Of a stretch of 43,049 nt of DNA, positions 17,301 to 25,531 are shown in pieces (within the stretch, counting starts at the first letter, position 1; the number at the start of each line of letters is the position of its first letter). This DNA comes from an uncultured Muribaculaceae bacterium (GTDB taxonomy: Bacteria > Bacteroidota > Bacteroidia > Bacteroidales > Muribaculaceae), in NCBI GenBank assembly GCA_947629175.1, contig CANRCT010000028.1, positions 1-43,049 of the forward strand. Direction: 5' to 3'. Made by a program: the position numbers and the translations under genes. A model generated the notes under the pieces. It made no database searches. It was not told the origin of the DNA and was given only the letters and a program-made list of their open reading frames with translations.

Positions 17301-17434
17301 GCAGTCCGGAGGGAATAGGACGATTTGTCATGGGGCTGCCGGGGCATGCATGGATAGCTGAAGGCGACAGCCTGAAAAATTATATAGAACAGAAATCAAA
17401 AATACTTTTGCAATGTATAGATTCAGTCAACTGA
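14363..17434 (+). CDS. large AlbA_2 (Schlafen-type) protein with WYL-like C-terminus
   Basis: A 1023-residue protein. About 1-640 has no domain I can name; 'EEVYVKVTGIDGDRIKVMTI' near 270 resembles a small OB/S1-like barrel. Residues ~650-840 are an AlbA_2 (Slfn-type) domain: 'SSTLELKKSIVFPP', 'ILKTVCGYLNSELGGDLLLG', then 'YVRQSGKTVPM'. Residues ~870-910 look like a WYL domain ('RRTICGYDILEKKTRLFKL'), and ~970-1020 like the WCX extension ('YELRCSISSPEGIGRFVMG'). AlbA_2 proteins bind nucleic acid and WYL domains sense ligands or nucleic acid, so a regulatory or defence role is possible; it is inference. It has its own promoter and overlaps the lactonase gene by 22 bp. Confidence 0.7.
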   Translation: MEKSNQPPFWLQVKEDYIFDNFDGLLKYLENYNYNHSENPKRDNPDYESSLECMKGMLDRITERLDRHQFSHPFPDDIDRLSYLRLYAATILADLKAGNQPHYYMTGMLNLLALTQKNTKDETFKKLWDIAVACLRRRRITRMRINWSNIRNLDASQLPTFIIRLADGTEFGPDTDPRTFYYEHCGTLAVGPDDVSLAACNLEQFCKMKRASFASLDGLLTIVADRGDTKSEPSFDDFQKRSNVMLQGLKNFKPSGRRLKRIYNDGEEVYVKVTGIDGDRIKVMTIDPAYEPIKGELFRYFSQPTDAIPVPDFSALLKLTRPDGPEEETGLAVGDVMRVKYKKNVSNKFDVRPALESFYRQLAKSSCAQVFDGIYAGVFGSDSGTLWRLSNGLTVAVHRSKYEGVPADYVESVGVAAEEGTSISLQTYKDVSDQQPLRVYAQFDMFYPYRFGMDNFKPADADRNFLYNFLNDCNANCPFDDEQEPSREMVDDPRGIRLLANFMSHILRNGDFGSVEKLEYITAAHILALMSDRPDDVAYMELQRQYLVRLVAFSRNREVDGLSRQASDSLASNPDVVLWQRIISELNRYRHPETLTLTTEVRDNQDASINKLIDASNSLIGIISETELNNIKKSIAQKLGVDDEYVAIDSNRTFYGEESSTLELKKSIVFPPVNRRRFKEVEAEPDVQKWAILKTVCGYLNSELGGDLLLGVNDNGYAEGLDADIRELVKESRIKVASNDAYSRYVQSVVEDAFVDADNSNPIGDVLGSDITYAIETSKEGKDVLRIRVKPYTFGLVRFKSGPRPDGLQEAYVRQSGKTVPMTQALAARLRAQRTARDTSDMALLRKAAAEKRVAVLKGYASSSSRDDRHIEVYKIWEQRRTICGYDILEKKTRLFKLTRCESVELTPQTWSRAHGTTNLDIDPFGMSYEQFKASEIAVRLSTYGYRLMVEEFPIARPLIQPLGEADCNGATYELRCSISSPEGIGRFVMGLPGHAWIAEGDSLKNYIEQKSKILLQCIDSVN

Positions 17435-18570
17435 CGGCCGCTGCTGTTGCGGTGTCAATAGGTGTGTGTATGGCCGGATGCGGGCAACGTGCCGATATGA
17501 AAGAGTCGACGCCTGTGATGCTTCTGTCGGGAAGCTATTCGCCTTCCGACAGCGCAGGGGTGAAAATATGGAGTTTCGATCCCCTGACGGGGGAGCTCCG
17601 GATGACGGGCGGGGTAAAAGGTGTCAGCAATCCGTCTTTTTTACACGTAAGCGCTGACAGCAGCCGCATTTATGCCGTAGGGGAGGAGGCCGGTGTGGCG
17701 TCGTCGGTCAACATGATATCATTTGATGCCGGCAACGGCATCCTTGCCCTTGAGGCTTCGGACACCACCGGCGGGGGCGCGCCATGCTACGTCAATCTGT
17801 CGCCCGACGGAAGATATGTCCTTACGGCCAATTATCTCGGAGGCAATGTGACTATATATGCTCTTGATTCGGCCGGACGTCCGGTCGGCGAGCCCCAGAT
17901 ACTGGAGTTCGCCAACGGTGATCCGACCACCCAGAGCAAAGGAGAGCCTCGTCTGCACAGCGTGACATTCACGCCTGACGCCTCGCTCCTTGTCTGTGCG
18001 GATCTGGGCACCGACAGGCTTCATGTCTTCCCGGTGAACGATGCCGGATCCTCGACTCTTGTAGATCCGGCAAACATGCGTGATGTGGAACTGATACATA
18101 ATTCCGGTCCGCGGCATATCGTTTACTCCCGCAAAGGCACAGGCTATCTGATCAACGAGATATCCGGTCAGGTGACTGTGCTTGAACGTAGCGGAGATAC
18201 TTTCGTCCCGGTACAGTATATAGCCTCCGACACGGTTGGCGCACATGGGAGCGGCGACATTCATCTCTCGCCCGACGAGAGGTTTCTTTATACTTCAAAT
18301 CGTCTTAAAAACGATGGCATAGCTGTGTTTGCTGTCGATTCGCTGTCCGGACGGCTTACACGCACAGGATATATGACGACCGGCCCGCATCCGCGCAATT
18401 TCGCGATTTCGCCCGACGGACGATGGGTGCTTGTGGCGTGCCGCGACAGCGATAGGATAGAGGTATATGAGCGTGATCCCTTGTCGGGACAGCTTATGCC
18501 CTCCGGCAGGTCGTTCTACGCTCATCATCCGGTATGCCTGAAGTTTTTTGGAAACTCTGATCCGCATTGA
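17413..18570 (+). CDS. lipoprotein lactonase, 7-bladed propeller family
   Basis: A 385-residue protein with a lipoprotein signal ending in 'VCMAGC' (lipid-modified C23). The rest is a seven-bladed beta-propeller of the lactonase/Pgl family (6-phosphogluconolactonase-like): repeated 'LSPDGRYVLTANY', 'LSPDERFLYTSNR' and 'ISPDGRWVLVACR' mark the blades. Cytoplasmic homologs hydrolyse 6-phosphogluconolactone; this one is exported and anchored, so its substrate is probably another lactone or it has a different role. It overlaps the preceding gene by 22 bp. Confidence 0.85.
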   Translation: MYRFSQLTAAAVAVSIGVCMAGCGQRADMKESTPVMLLSGSYSPSDSAGVKIWSFDPLTGELRMTGGVKGVSNPSFLHVSADSSRIYAVGEEAGVASSVNMISFDAGNGILALEASDTTGGGAPCYVNLSPDGRYVLTANYLGGNVTIYALDSAGRPVGEPQILEFANGDPTTQSKGEPRLHSVTFTPDASLLVCADLGTDRLHVFPVNDAGSSTLVDPANMRDVELIHNSGPRHIVYSRKGTGYLINEISGQVTVLERSGDTFVPVQYIASDTVGAHGSGDIHLSPDERFLYTSNRLKNDGIAVFAVDSLSGRLTRTGYMTTGPHPRNFAISPDGRWVLVACRDSDRIEVYERDPLSGQLMPSGRSFYAHHPVCLKFFGNSDPH

Positions 18571-18612
18571 TCCGGTCGGGGGTGTCTCCGGTTTAATCCG
18601 GCATCCGATAAG

Positions 18613-18644
18613 TTTGCGAGGTTCGTCGTTTTTGCGTAAATTCG
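18613..18644 (+). promoter_or_regulatory. promoter of the glycine cleavage operon
   Basis: TTTG (18613-18616), a 20-bp spacer and TAAATTCG (18637-18644; one mismatch to TAnnTTTG). A leader of about 75 nt follows. I see no glycine riboswitch fold in it. Confidence 0.55.
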
Positions 18645-18723
18645 CACCCGTATAATAAAGGCCTTGCGGGATTGCGCAGGTCTGTAGTTAAAATCATAAA
18701 TTACCTTAAAACAGAGATATAAT

Positions 18724-19827
18724 ATGCCAGAAAACAAAGAAACGTGTCTCCACTCGCGCCATGTGGCGCTCGGAGCGCAGATGAGCCCTTTCGGCGGCTT
18801 CGACATGCCCATACAGTATGAGGGCATCACGGAGGAACATCAGGCAGTGAGAAATCATTGCGGGGTGTTCGATGTGTCCCACATGGGGGAGGTATCGGTG
18901 ACAGGCCCTGATGCCGAGCGGTATATCAACCATATATTTACCAACGACTTGACAGGTGCGCCCGACGGGAAGATCTTCTACGGAATGATGCTCCGCGAGG
19001 ATGGCGGCACGGTCGACGATCTGCTCGTCTACAAGCGCGGCGACAACGATTTCTTCCCCGTGATAAATGCTGCCAATATCGACAAGGATCTGGAATGGAT
19101 GCGCAGGAACGCATCCGGTTTCGACGTTAAGATCACGGATCTAAGCGATTCGATGGGCGAGCTGGCCGTTCAGGGCCCGGAGGCCGAGCGGGTGATGGAG
19201 GAGGTGCTCGGGCTACCATGCAGCGAGCTGACCTTCTATACTTTCAAGGAACTTGACAGGGATGGGAAGCATCTGATCATCAGCCGTACGGGCTATACTG
19301 GCGAGGATGGCTTCGAGATATATGCCGATTATGAGGCGACTGGGCAGATGTGGGACCGTCTGATGGAATCGGGCCGCTGCGCGCCATGTGGTCTCGGATG
19401 CCGCGATACGCTGCGCTTCGAGGTCGGTCTGCCGCTGTATGGCGACGAGCTTGCCGACGATGTCACGCCGCTTGAGGCTGGTCTGGGCATCTTCGTGAAG
19501 CTCGACAAGAATGGCGGTTTCATAGGCTGCGAAGCTCTCCGTAAGCAGAAAGCCGAGGGACTGAAAAGGAAGCTCGTGGGCCTGGAGATACATGACCGCG
19601 CCATAGCCCGCCATGGCAGCGAGGTCATAGATCCCGCCGACGGACACGTGATCGGACATGTGACTACAGGCTATCGCGGTATCTCCGTCGACAAGAGCGT
19701 GGCGATGGCCATGATTGATGCGGCCTATGCGGAGAAGGGCGCGGAAGTGGCGGTGAAAGTGCGCAGAAAGACGTTCCCCGCTACCGTCACAGCCAAAAAA
19801 TTCTACAAGAAAAGCTATAAGAAATAA
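18724..19827 (+). CDS. gcvT: glycine cleavage system aminomethyltransferase (T protein)
   Basis: A 367-residue protein of usual length. It takes the aminomethyl group from the lipoyl arm of H protein and transfers the methylene to tetrahydrofolate, releasing ammonia. Signature stretches: 'MPIQYEGITEEHQAVRNHCG', 'FDVSHMGEVSVTGPDAE', 'NDLTG', 'SRTGYTGEDGFEIY', 'CRDTLRFEVGLPLYGDEL', 'TPLEAGLG'. It is the first gene of an operon gcvT-gcvH-gcvPA-gcvPB-lpdA that encodes every component of the system. Confidence 0.97.
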   Translation: MPENKETCLHSRHVALGAQMSPFGGFDMPIQYEGITEEHQAVRNHCGVFDVSHMGEVSVTGPDAERYINHIFTNDLTGAPDGKIFYGMMLREDGGTVDDLLVYKRGDNDFFPVINAANIDKDLEWMRRNASGFDVKITDLSDSMGELAVQGPEAERVMEEVLGLPCSELTFYTFKELDRDGKHLIISRTGYTGEDGFEIYADYEATGQMWDRLMESGRCAPCGLGCRDTLRFEVGLPLYGDELADDVTPLEAGLGIFVKLDKNGGFIGCEALRKQKAEGLKRKLVGLEIHDRAIARHGSEVIDPADGHVIGHVTTGYRGISVDKSVAMAMIDAAYAEKGAEVAVKVRRKTFPATVTAKKFYKKSYKK

Positions 19828-19871
19828 CAATAAACAATCACATATCAAGCAACAATCAAACATCAAGGAAT

Positions 19872-20252
19872 ATGAGCAAGACTTATTACAGCCGCACACA
19901 CGAATATGTGACTGTCGACGGCAACATCGGTTATGTAGGCATCTCGGATTACGCCCAGAAAGCTCTCGGAAACGTGGTCTACGTGGATATGCCCGAGCAG
20001 GGCGACGACGTGACTGCCGGTGAGGAGTTCGGCGCCGTGGAGAGTGTGAAGGCCGCCAGCGATCTGATCGCGCCCGTAAGCGGAGCAGTGGTTGAAAGCA
20101 ACGAACTGCTTATCGACAATCCGCGCCTGATCAATCAGGACGCCATGGCCAACTGGATCATCAAGGTAGAACTTTCAGATCCGGCAGAGCTCGACGAGCT
20201 GATGGACGAAGAGGCCTACAACGCTTTCTGCGCCACAGAGGGAGCCCATTGA
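19872..20252 (+). CDS. gcvH: glycine cleavage system H protein
   Basis: A 126-residue lipoyl carrier. The lipoylated lysine is K60 in 'GAVESVKAASDL'; 'YVGISDYAQKALG' and 'VYVDMPEQGDDV' are typical of the family. It shuttles the aminomethyl group among P, T and L proteins. It sits 44 bp after gcvT and 18 bp before gcvPA. Confidence 0.97.
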   Translation: MSKTYYSRTHEYVTVDGNIGYVGISDYAQKALGNVVYVDMPEQGDDVTAGEEFGAVESVKAASDLIAPVSGAVVESNELLIDNPRLINQDAMANWIIKVELSDPAELDELMDEEAYNAFCATEGAH

Positions 20253-20270
20253 CCCATTATTCAGGAAGGA

Positions 20271-21602
20271 ATGATCCACCATTATTTCCCACATACGGCC
20301 GACGACATCCAGCGGATGCTCGGCCGTTGCGGCATGAAGGAACTCGACGAACTGTATGCCGACGTTCCGGCCGATCTGCGCCTGAAGGGTGACTATGATC
20401 TCCCCGCGGGCCGCAGCGAGAAAGAGATACGCGATTTTTTCAATGATCTGGGCAGCCGCAACCGTCAGCTGACATGTTTTGCCGGCGCGGGATTCTATCA
20501 TCACTACACTCCCTCGGTGATCCCTTATATCCTGAGCCGGTCGGAATTTCTGACAGCCTATACGCCCTATCAGCCAGAAATCTCGCAGGGCACACTGCAA
20601 TATATCTTCGAATATCAGTCGATGATGAGCCGGCTGACCGGCATGGAGGTGTCGAACGCGTCGATGTATGACGGCGCTACGGCTACAGCCGAGGCTATGA
20701 TGATGGCAGTGAGCGCGTCGCGCAAGCGCGACAGGGTGCTGATCGCCTCGACGGTCAATCCGTCGGTGCGCCGAGTCGTGGCTACCTATGCCCGCTATCA
20801 TGGGGTAAGACTCGACGAGATCGCCGAGGCCGACGGCGTCAGCCAGCGCGACGATCTGGAAGCCAAGCTCGCCGAGGGCGATGTGGCCGGAGTGATCGTG
20901 GCTGCTCCAAACTATTATGGTATTCTTGAGGATTATGCCGGATGGGCCGATGCCTGCCATCGCGCGAAGGCTCTGTTTATCGTCAACTGTATTCCGGCCG
21001 ATCTCGCCCTTATGAAGACTCCGGGCGAGTGGGGCGCCGACATAGCCTGCGGCGACGCCCAGTCACTCGGCATGCCGCTGCATTACGGAGGCCCGTACCT
21101 CGGTTTCCTCTGCGCTTCAAAGTCGCTGATCCGCAAAATGCCCGGACGAATGGTGGGAGCTACGACCGATGCCGACGGACACCGCACGTTCGTGCTGACG
21201 CTGCAGGCCCGCGAGCAGCATATCCGCCGCGACAAGGCTACCAGCAACATATGCTCCAACCAGGGACTGATGGCGCTCCATACTGTGGTCTATCTGAGCC
21301 TTCTTGGCTCCGACGGTCTACGCGAAGCGGCGATGCAGGGGCTCAACGGAGCGCATTATCTTGCCTCGCGGCTTGAGGCCACGGGGATGATGCGCATGTC
21401 GTTCCCCGGCAAGCCGTTTATCAACGAGTTTGCAATGGATACCGACTTCGAAGTGGACGACCTCGAACGCCTGTGCATAGAAAACGAGATACTCTGCGGA
21501 GTGAAGATCGCGCCCAAGCGGATCCTGATAGCCGTCACCGAAATGCAGACACGAGAGGATATGGACCGACTGGTAGAAACCGTCAAAAAGCTGAAATCAT
21601 GA
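20271..21602 (+). CDS. gcvPA: glycine dehydrogenase (decarboxylating) subunit 1
   Basis: A 443-residue alpha subunit of the split P protein, usual length. 'CFAGAGFYHHYTPSVIPYI', 'YTPYQPEISQGTLQ', 'FEYQSMMSRLTGMEVSNASM' and 'DGATATAEAM' are family hallmarks. With GcvPB it decarboxylates glycine and loads the aminomethyl group on GcvH. It overlaps gcvPB by four bases (ATGA), which fits equal synthesis of the two subunits. Confidence 0.97.
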   Translation: MIHHYFPHTADDIQRMLGRCGMKELDELYADVPADLRLKGDYDLPAGRSEKEIRDFFNDLGSRNRQLTCFAGAGFYHHYTPSVIPYILSRSEFLTAYTPYQPEISQGTLQYIFEYQSMMSRLTGMEVSNASMYDGATATAEAMMMAVSASRKRDRVLIASTVNPSVRRVVATYARYHGVRLDEIAEADGVSQRDDLEAKLAEGDVAGVIVAAPNYYGILEDYAGWADACHRAKALFIVNCIPADLALMKTPGEWGADIACGDAQSLGMPLHYGGPYLGFLCASKSLIRKMPGRMVGATTDADGHRTFVLTLQAREQHIRRDKATSNICSNQGLMALHTVVYLSLLGSDGLREAAMQGLNGAHYLASRLEATGMMRMSFPGKPFINEFAMDTDFEVDDLERLCIENEILCGVKIAPKRILIAVTEMQTREDMDRLVETVKKLKS

Positions 21603-23074
21603 ACAAGGAATATTACGGCAAGCTCATTTACGAGCTTTCGCGGGCTGGCCGACGGGGAGCGTCGCTGCCCGACAACGGCACTCCTGACGCCACCGCCTCG
21701 ATACCGGCCGGCCTTCTGCGCACCGAAGCGCCCCGTCTGCCTGAAGTGGACGAACCGACAGTGGTGCGCCATTACACCAATATGAGCGCCAATAACTTCG
21801 GAGTCGATACGGGATTCTATCCTCTCGGATCGTGCACGATGAAGTATAATCCGAAGATCAACGAGGAGATAGCTGCCCATCACGCGTTTGCCGATCTGCA
21901 TCCGATGCAGCCGGCATCGACCGTACAGGGCGCTCTCGAAGCTTACTGGACTCTTCAGAACGCTCTGGCCGAGATAGGCGGTATGAGCGAATTCACGCTC
22001 AATCCGTTTGCGGGAGCTCACGGCGAGCTGACCGGACTGATGGTCATAAGGGCCTATCATCAGGCTCGCGGCGATCACAGGCGCACGAAAGTGATAGTGC
22101 CTGATTCGGCCCACGGCACCAATCCTGCATCGGCAGCGGTAGCCGGACTGAAAGTTGTGGAAGTCAAGAGTCTGCCCGACGGCACTGTCGATATCGAGGC
22201 TCTCCGCCCGCTTCTTGACGATACTGTGGCGGCCATGATGATGACCAATCCCAATACGGCCGGAATCTTCGAACATGGTGTGAAGGAGATATGCGATATG
22301 GTGCATGCTGCCGGGGGACTGATGTATTACGACGGAGCCAACCTGAACCCGATGCTCGGCATGGCCCGACCGGGCGACATGGGATTTGACGTGATGCACA
22401 TCAATCTTCACAAGACTTTTTCCACGCCTCATGGCGGCGGCGGCCCGGGCAGCGGCCCGGTCGGAGTCCGCAAGGGTCTGGAACAGTTCCTGCCCGATCC
22501 CCGCGTGCGCCGCGAGGCTGACGGCAGTTTCACGGTGACGCGCGACAACGGTGACGCGCTCGGCAGCATATCGGCCACGCTCGGCAACTACGGCGTGCAG
22601 CTGCGTGCGTTGGCATATATCATGTCGCTCGGGCGAGACGGTCTGAAGATGGCCGGTCCGCTGGCCACGCTCAATGCCAATTATATCAAGGAGTCGCTCC
22701 GCGATCTGTATCTGCTGCCGCTCGACAGGGTGTGCAAGCATGAATTCGTGTTCGACGGCCTGCGCGACAAGTCGACCGGTGTCACGACGCTCGACGTGGC
22801 CAAGCGTCTGCTTGACTTCGGATTCCATGCGCCGACGATCTATTTCCCGCTTCTCTTCCATGAGTCGCTCATGATCGAGCCGACCGAGACGGAGAGCCCC
22901 GAGACGCTTGATGCCTTCATCGACACGATGCGCGCCATCGCCAGGGAGGCGGCGGAGAATCCGGAGGTGGTGAAAAGCGCTCCGCACACCACTCCGATCA
23001 GCAGGCCCGACGATACAGCGGCCGCTCTGAATCCGGTGGTGACATATGATGACCTAATTGCAGCGCAGGCATGA
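21599..23074 (+). CDS. gcvPB: glycine dehydrogenase (decarboxylating) subunit 2
   Basis: A 491-residue PLP-bearing beta subunit. The start 'MNKEYYGKLIYELSRAGRRG' at 21599 overlaps the gcvPA stop (ATGA); a longer frame would begin at 21473. The PLP lysine lies in 'INLHKTFSTPHGGGGPG' near residue 271. Other motifs are 'RHYTNMSANNFGVDTGFYP', 'GSCTMKYNPK' and 'PDSAHGTNPASA'. It ends with a 4-bp overlap into lpdA. Confidence 0.97.
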   Translation: MNKEYYGKLIYELSRAGRRGASLPDNGTPDATASIPAGLLRTEAPRLPEVDEPTVVRHYTNMSANNFGVDTGFYPLGSCTMKYNPKINEEIAAHHAFADLHPMQPASTVQGALEAYWTLQNALAEIGGMSEFTLNPFAGAHGELTGLMVIRAYHQARGDHRRTKVIVPDSAHGTNPASAAVAGLKVVEVKSLPDGTVDIEALRPLLDDTVAAMMMTNPNTAGIFEHGVKEICDMVHAAGGLMYYDGANLNPMLGMARPGDMGFDVMHINLHKTFSTPHGGGGPGSGPVGVRKGLEQFLPDPRVRREADGSFTVTRDNGDALGSISATLGNYGVQLRALAYIMSLGRDGLKMAGPLATLNANYIKESLRDLYLLPLDRVCKHEFVFDGLRDKSTGVTTLDVAKRLLDFGFHAPTIYFPLLFHESLMIEPTETESPETLDAFIDTMRAIAREAAENPEVVKSAPHTTPISRPDDTAAALNPVVTYDDLIAAQA

Positions 23075-24420
23075 CACACTGCGACCTTATAGTGATAGGT
23101 GCCGGCCCCGGCGGCTACGAGACAGCCGCCAGGGCCGCTGCACGCGGACTCGACACGGTGATAGTGGAACGCGATCTTCCGGGAGGCACATGCCTTAACC
23201 GCGGCTGTATCCCGACGAAGGCTCTATGCCGGTCGGCTGAAGTGGCCACCACCGTCAGAGAGGCATTTGACTTCGGGGTGGCTGCAACCGGTTTTACTCT
23301 CGACTATGCGGCGGCGTGCGCGCGTCGCGACGCGATTGTAGGCGAACTCCGCCAGGGAGTGGAGACGCTTCTCGGAGGAGTGAGAATGATTCGCGGGGAG
23401 GCTCGCTTTACGGGCCAGCGGAGCATTCAGGTCGGCGAGGAAGAGCTGACCGCTCCGCGCGTCATAATCGCCACCGGATCGCGGCCGGCTCCTCTCCGGG
23501 CCGAAGGGGCCGAACTGGCAATCGACAGCGACCGTCTGCTGGCGCTTGACCGTCTGCCCGCGGAGGTAGCCATAGTGGGCGGCGGAGTTATCGGAATGGA
23601 ATTCGCCTCGATTTTCGCCGCATTCGGCAGCAAGGTGAGCGTGCTTGAGTTTTGTCCGGAAATCCTGCCGCCGTTTGACCGAGAGATAGCCAAGCGACTG
23701 CGCATGGCGATGAAGCGGCGTGGCGTCGATGTCGTCACTCAGGCCGCTGTCGGTGCTATCATAAAGGATGATGCCGCCCGGCTGGAGATACGTTATGCCT
23801 GCAAGGGAAAAGATAAGGCCCTCACGGCCGACATGGTGGTTTCGGCGGTGGGACGTCGTCCGGTGATTCCCGATGGGCTTGACAAGGCCGGAGTGGCGCT
23901 GACCGAAAGAGGATTCATCAAGGTCGACGCTTCGATGCAGACTTCGGCCCCCGGCGTGTATGCCATCGGCGATGTCAACGGACTCTGCATGCTCGCTCAT
24001 GCGGCTTCGGCCCAGGGCAGGGTAGTGCTCGGCGAAAAGGTGGATCTCGATGTGATGCCGTCGGCTGTATTCACTGAGCCCGAATGCTCGATGGTCGGAC
24101 TGACGGAGGAGCAGTGTGCCGCCCAGGGCCTGGATTTCGTCACTGCGACGTCGACTTTCCGCGCCAACGGCAAGGCAATGGCGATGGGATCGACTGACGG
24201 CCTGGTAAAGGTGATCGTCGGACGCCATGACCGTCGTATCCTCGGGTGCCATATCTGTGGCCCTCATGCGGCTGACCTGATAGAGGAGATAGCTGTCGCT
24301 ATGGTGGCAGGGATGGATTCCGACCGGTTCACATCGGTGATACATGGTCATCCTACTCTGTCGGAGACGGTGGCCGCGGCGATGGAGAAAGCCGACGAGG
24401 CGGCAGGGAAGCATGACTGA
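23071..24420 (+). CDS. lpdA: dihydrolipoyl dehydrogenase (L protein)
   Basis: A 449-residue FAD flavoprotein that reoxidises the dihydrolipoyl arm of H protein with NAD+. FAD motif 'VIGAGPGGYETA' at 8-19, redox disulfide C41/C46 in 'GGTCLNRGCIPTKAL', NAD motif 'VAIVGGGVIGMEFASIFAAF', FAD motif 'VYAIGDVNG' and C-terminal 'HGHPTLSETV' with the catalytic His-Glu pair. Its place behind gcvPB (ATGA overlap) suggests it serves the glycine cleavage system. It could also serve 2-oxoacid dehydrogenases encoded elsewhere. Confidence 0.96.
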   Translation: MTHCDLIVIGAGPGGYETAARAAARGLDTVIVERDLPGGTCLNRGCIPTKALCRSAEVATTVREAFDFGVAATGFTLDYAAACARRDAIVGELRQGVETLLGGVRMIRGEARFTGQRSIQVGEEELTAPRVIIATGSRPAPLRAEGAELAIDSDRLLALDRLPAEVAIVGGGVIGMEFASIFAAFGSKVSVLEFCPEILPPFDREIAKRLRMAMKRRGVDVVTQAAVGAIIKDDAARLEIRYACKGKDKALTADMVVSAVGRRPVIPDGLDKAGVALTERGFIKVDASMQTSAPGVYAIGDVNGLCMLAHAASAQGRVVLGEKVDLDVMPSAVFTEPECSMVGLTEEQCAAQGLDFVTATSTFRANGKAMAMGSTDGLVKVIVGRHDRRILGCHICGPHAADLIEEIAVAMVAGMDSDRFTSVIHGHPTLSETVAAAMEKADEAAGKHD

Positions 24421-25405
24421 ACAGCGTCGCCCCAAGGTGAGCGTGCTGATGATAGCCTACAATCAGGAGGCTTACATCGGCGAGGCTATAAGAGGCGTGG
24501 TGAGCCAGAAGGCGCCTTTCGCGTTCGAACTGATCGTCGCCGACGACGCGTCGACTGACTCCACGGCCGACGTGGCTTCGGCATGGGCTGACCGCTATCC
24601 CGATATCGTGAGGCTGTTGCGCCGTCCGAAAAATCTCGGACTGCAGGCCAACTATCTCGATGCTTATTCGCATGCCCGCGGAGAATACATAGCGATCTGC
24701 GAGGCCGACGACTGGTGGTGTTCGCGCCATAAGCTTGCGCGGCAGGCCCGGATGCTCGACGAGCATCCCGACTACGGATTATGCTTCCACCGCGTGATCA
24801 ACTACTATCAGACCGACGGGTCGATGTCGTTGAGCAATCCGCATCAGCCCCGAAGGATGGAACTTGATGATCTGGCGCGCGCAAATGTCATCACAAATCT
24901 GAGCGTGATGTATCGTGCTATCCCTTACGGTGAGTTGCCGCAATGGCTGTCATCAATCAGATTGTTTGACTATGCCATGCACTCGCTTCATGCCGGGCGA
25001 GGTCCAATCGGCTTCCTGCCTCATCCGATGGCGGTCTATCGCCGTCATGACCGGGGCATATGGAGCGGCGACCGCCGGCGTGGATGGCTGATGGCCATGG
25101 ATGTGCGCGAACGGCTGATCGGACATTTCCTCGACAGTCGGCGCAAGGCTGTCGGGAACTTTGCTGACGCTTATCTGGAGATAGCAGCCGCGCTGGAGGT
25201 CGATGGTGACGGGGATGCTCGCAGTCGTGCCCTGGCGTTTCTTGCCGATAAAGATATCCCGGTAAACGAGGATGACTTTGCGGCCCGGGTGGAGCGTCGA
25301 CGAATGAAGGCGTTGGCCAAGCAAGGATTACTCTCGGCGGTCAGGCGTCGGGTGAGCCGTCTGCTTCCGGCGCCCAGGATATGGTTTGGAGCCCGTCAGA
25401 TATAG
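24413..25405 (+). CDS. family 2 glycosyltransferase
   Basis: A 331-residue GT-A glycosyltransferase; the ATG at 24413 ('MTEQRRPKVSVLMIAYNQ') overlaps the end of lpdA by 8 bp. 'SVLMIAYNQEAYIGEAI', 'ELIVADDASTDSTADVA' and 'AICEADDWW' (with the metal-binding DD) are the usual GT2 motifs. No membrane segment is evident. It probably adds a sugar to a surface glycan or lipid; donor and acceptor are unknown. Being coupled to the glycine cleavage operon is odd, since no glycan genes are near. A strong hairpin follows it. Confidence 0.85.
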   Translation: MTEQRRPKVSVLMIAYNQEAYIGEAIRGVVSQKAPFAFELIVADDASTDSTADVASAWADRYPDIVRLLRRPKNLGLQANYLDAYSHARGEYIAICEADDWWCSRHKLARQARMLDEHPDYGLCFHRVINYYQTDGSMSLSNPHQPRRMELDDLARANVITNLSVMYRAIPYGELPQWLSSIRLFDYAMHSLHAGRGPIGFLPHPMAVYRRHDRGIWSGDRRRGWLMAMDVRERLIGHFLDSRRKAVGNFADAYLEIAAALEVDGDGDARSRALAFLADKDIPVNEDDFAARVERRRMKALAKQGLLSAVRRRVSRLLPAPRIWFGARQI

Positions 25406-25423
25406 GTCGACGGCCTTCATCCC

Positions 25424-25470
25424 TGTAAAAATACCGGGCGCTGCGTTCTTTGAAGGACACAGCGCCCGGT
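25424..25470 (-). terminator. strong hairpin terminator between the GT2 gene and rpiB
   Basis: ACCGGGCGCTG (25433-25443) pairs perfectly with CAGCGCCCGGT (25460-25470), and the inner GTTCTT/AAGGAC extends it. The T run is on the minus strand (complement of TAAAAAT at 25426-25432), so it mainly ends rpiB; the stem may also slow rightward transcription. Confidence 0.8.
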
Positions 25471-25531
25471 CGTCATACTAAAAAATGTGCGGTCAGTGCC
25501 CGTCGGGCAGCCTGCCTGCGGAAAAATACGT

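Noticed and set aside
16208-17347. 379-aa minus-strand frame opposite the AlbA_2 gene
   Set aside because: Shadow of the AlbA_2-WYL coding sequence; no motif, no promoter.
18650-18723. glycine riboswitch before gcvT
   Set aside because: The leader is only about 75 nt and lacks the paired aptamer layout and any expression platform.
21356-22987. 543-aa minus-strand frame opposite gcvPB
   Set aside because: Complement of a certain gene, with low-complexity H/R/G content and no family motif.
23224-24435. 403-aa minus-strand frame opposite lpdA
   Set aside because: Same reason: it mirrors the codon pattern of lpdA and has no motif of its own.
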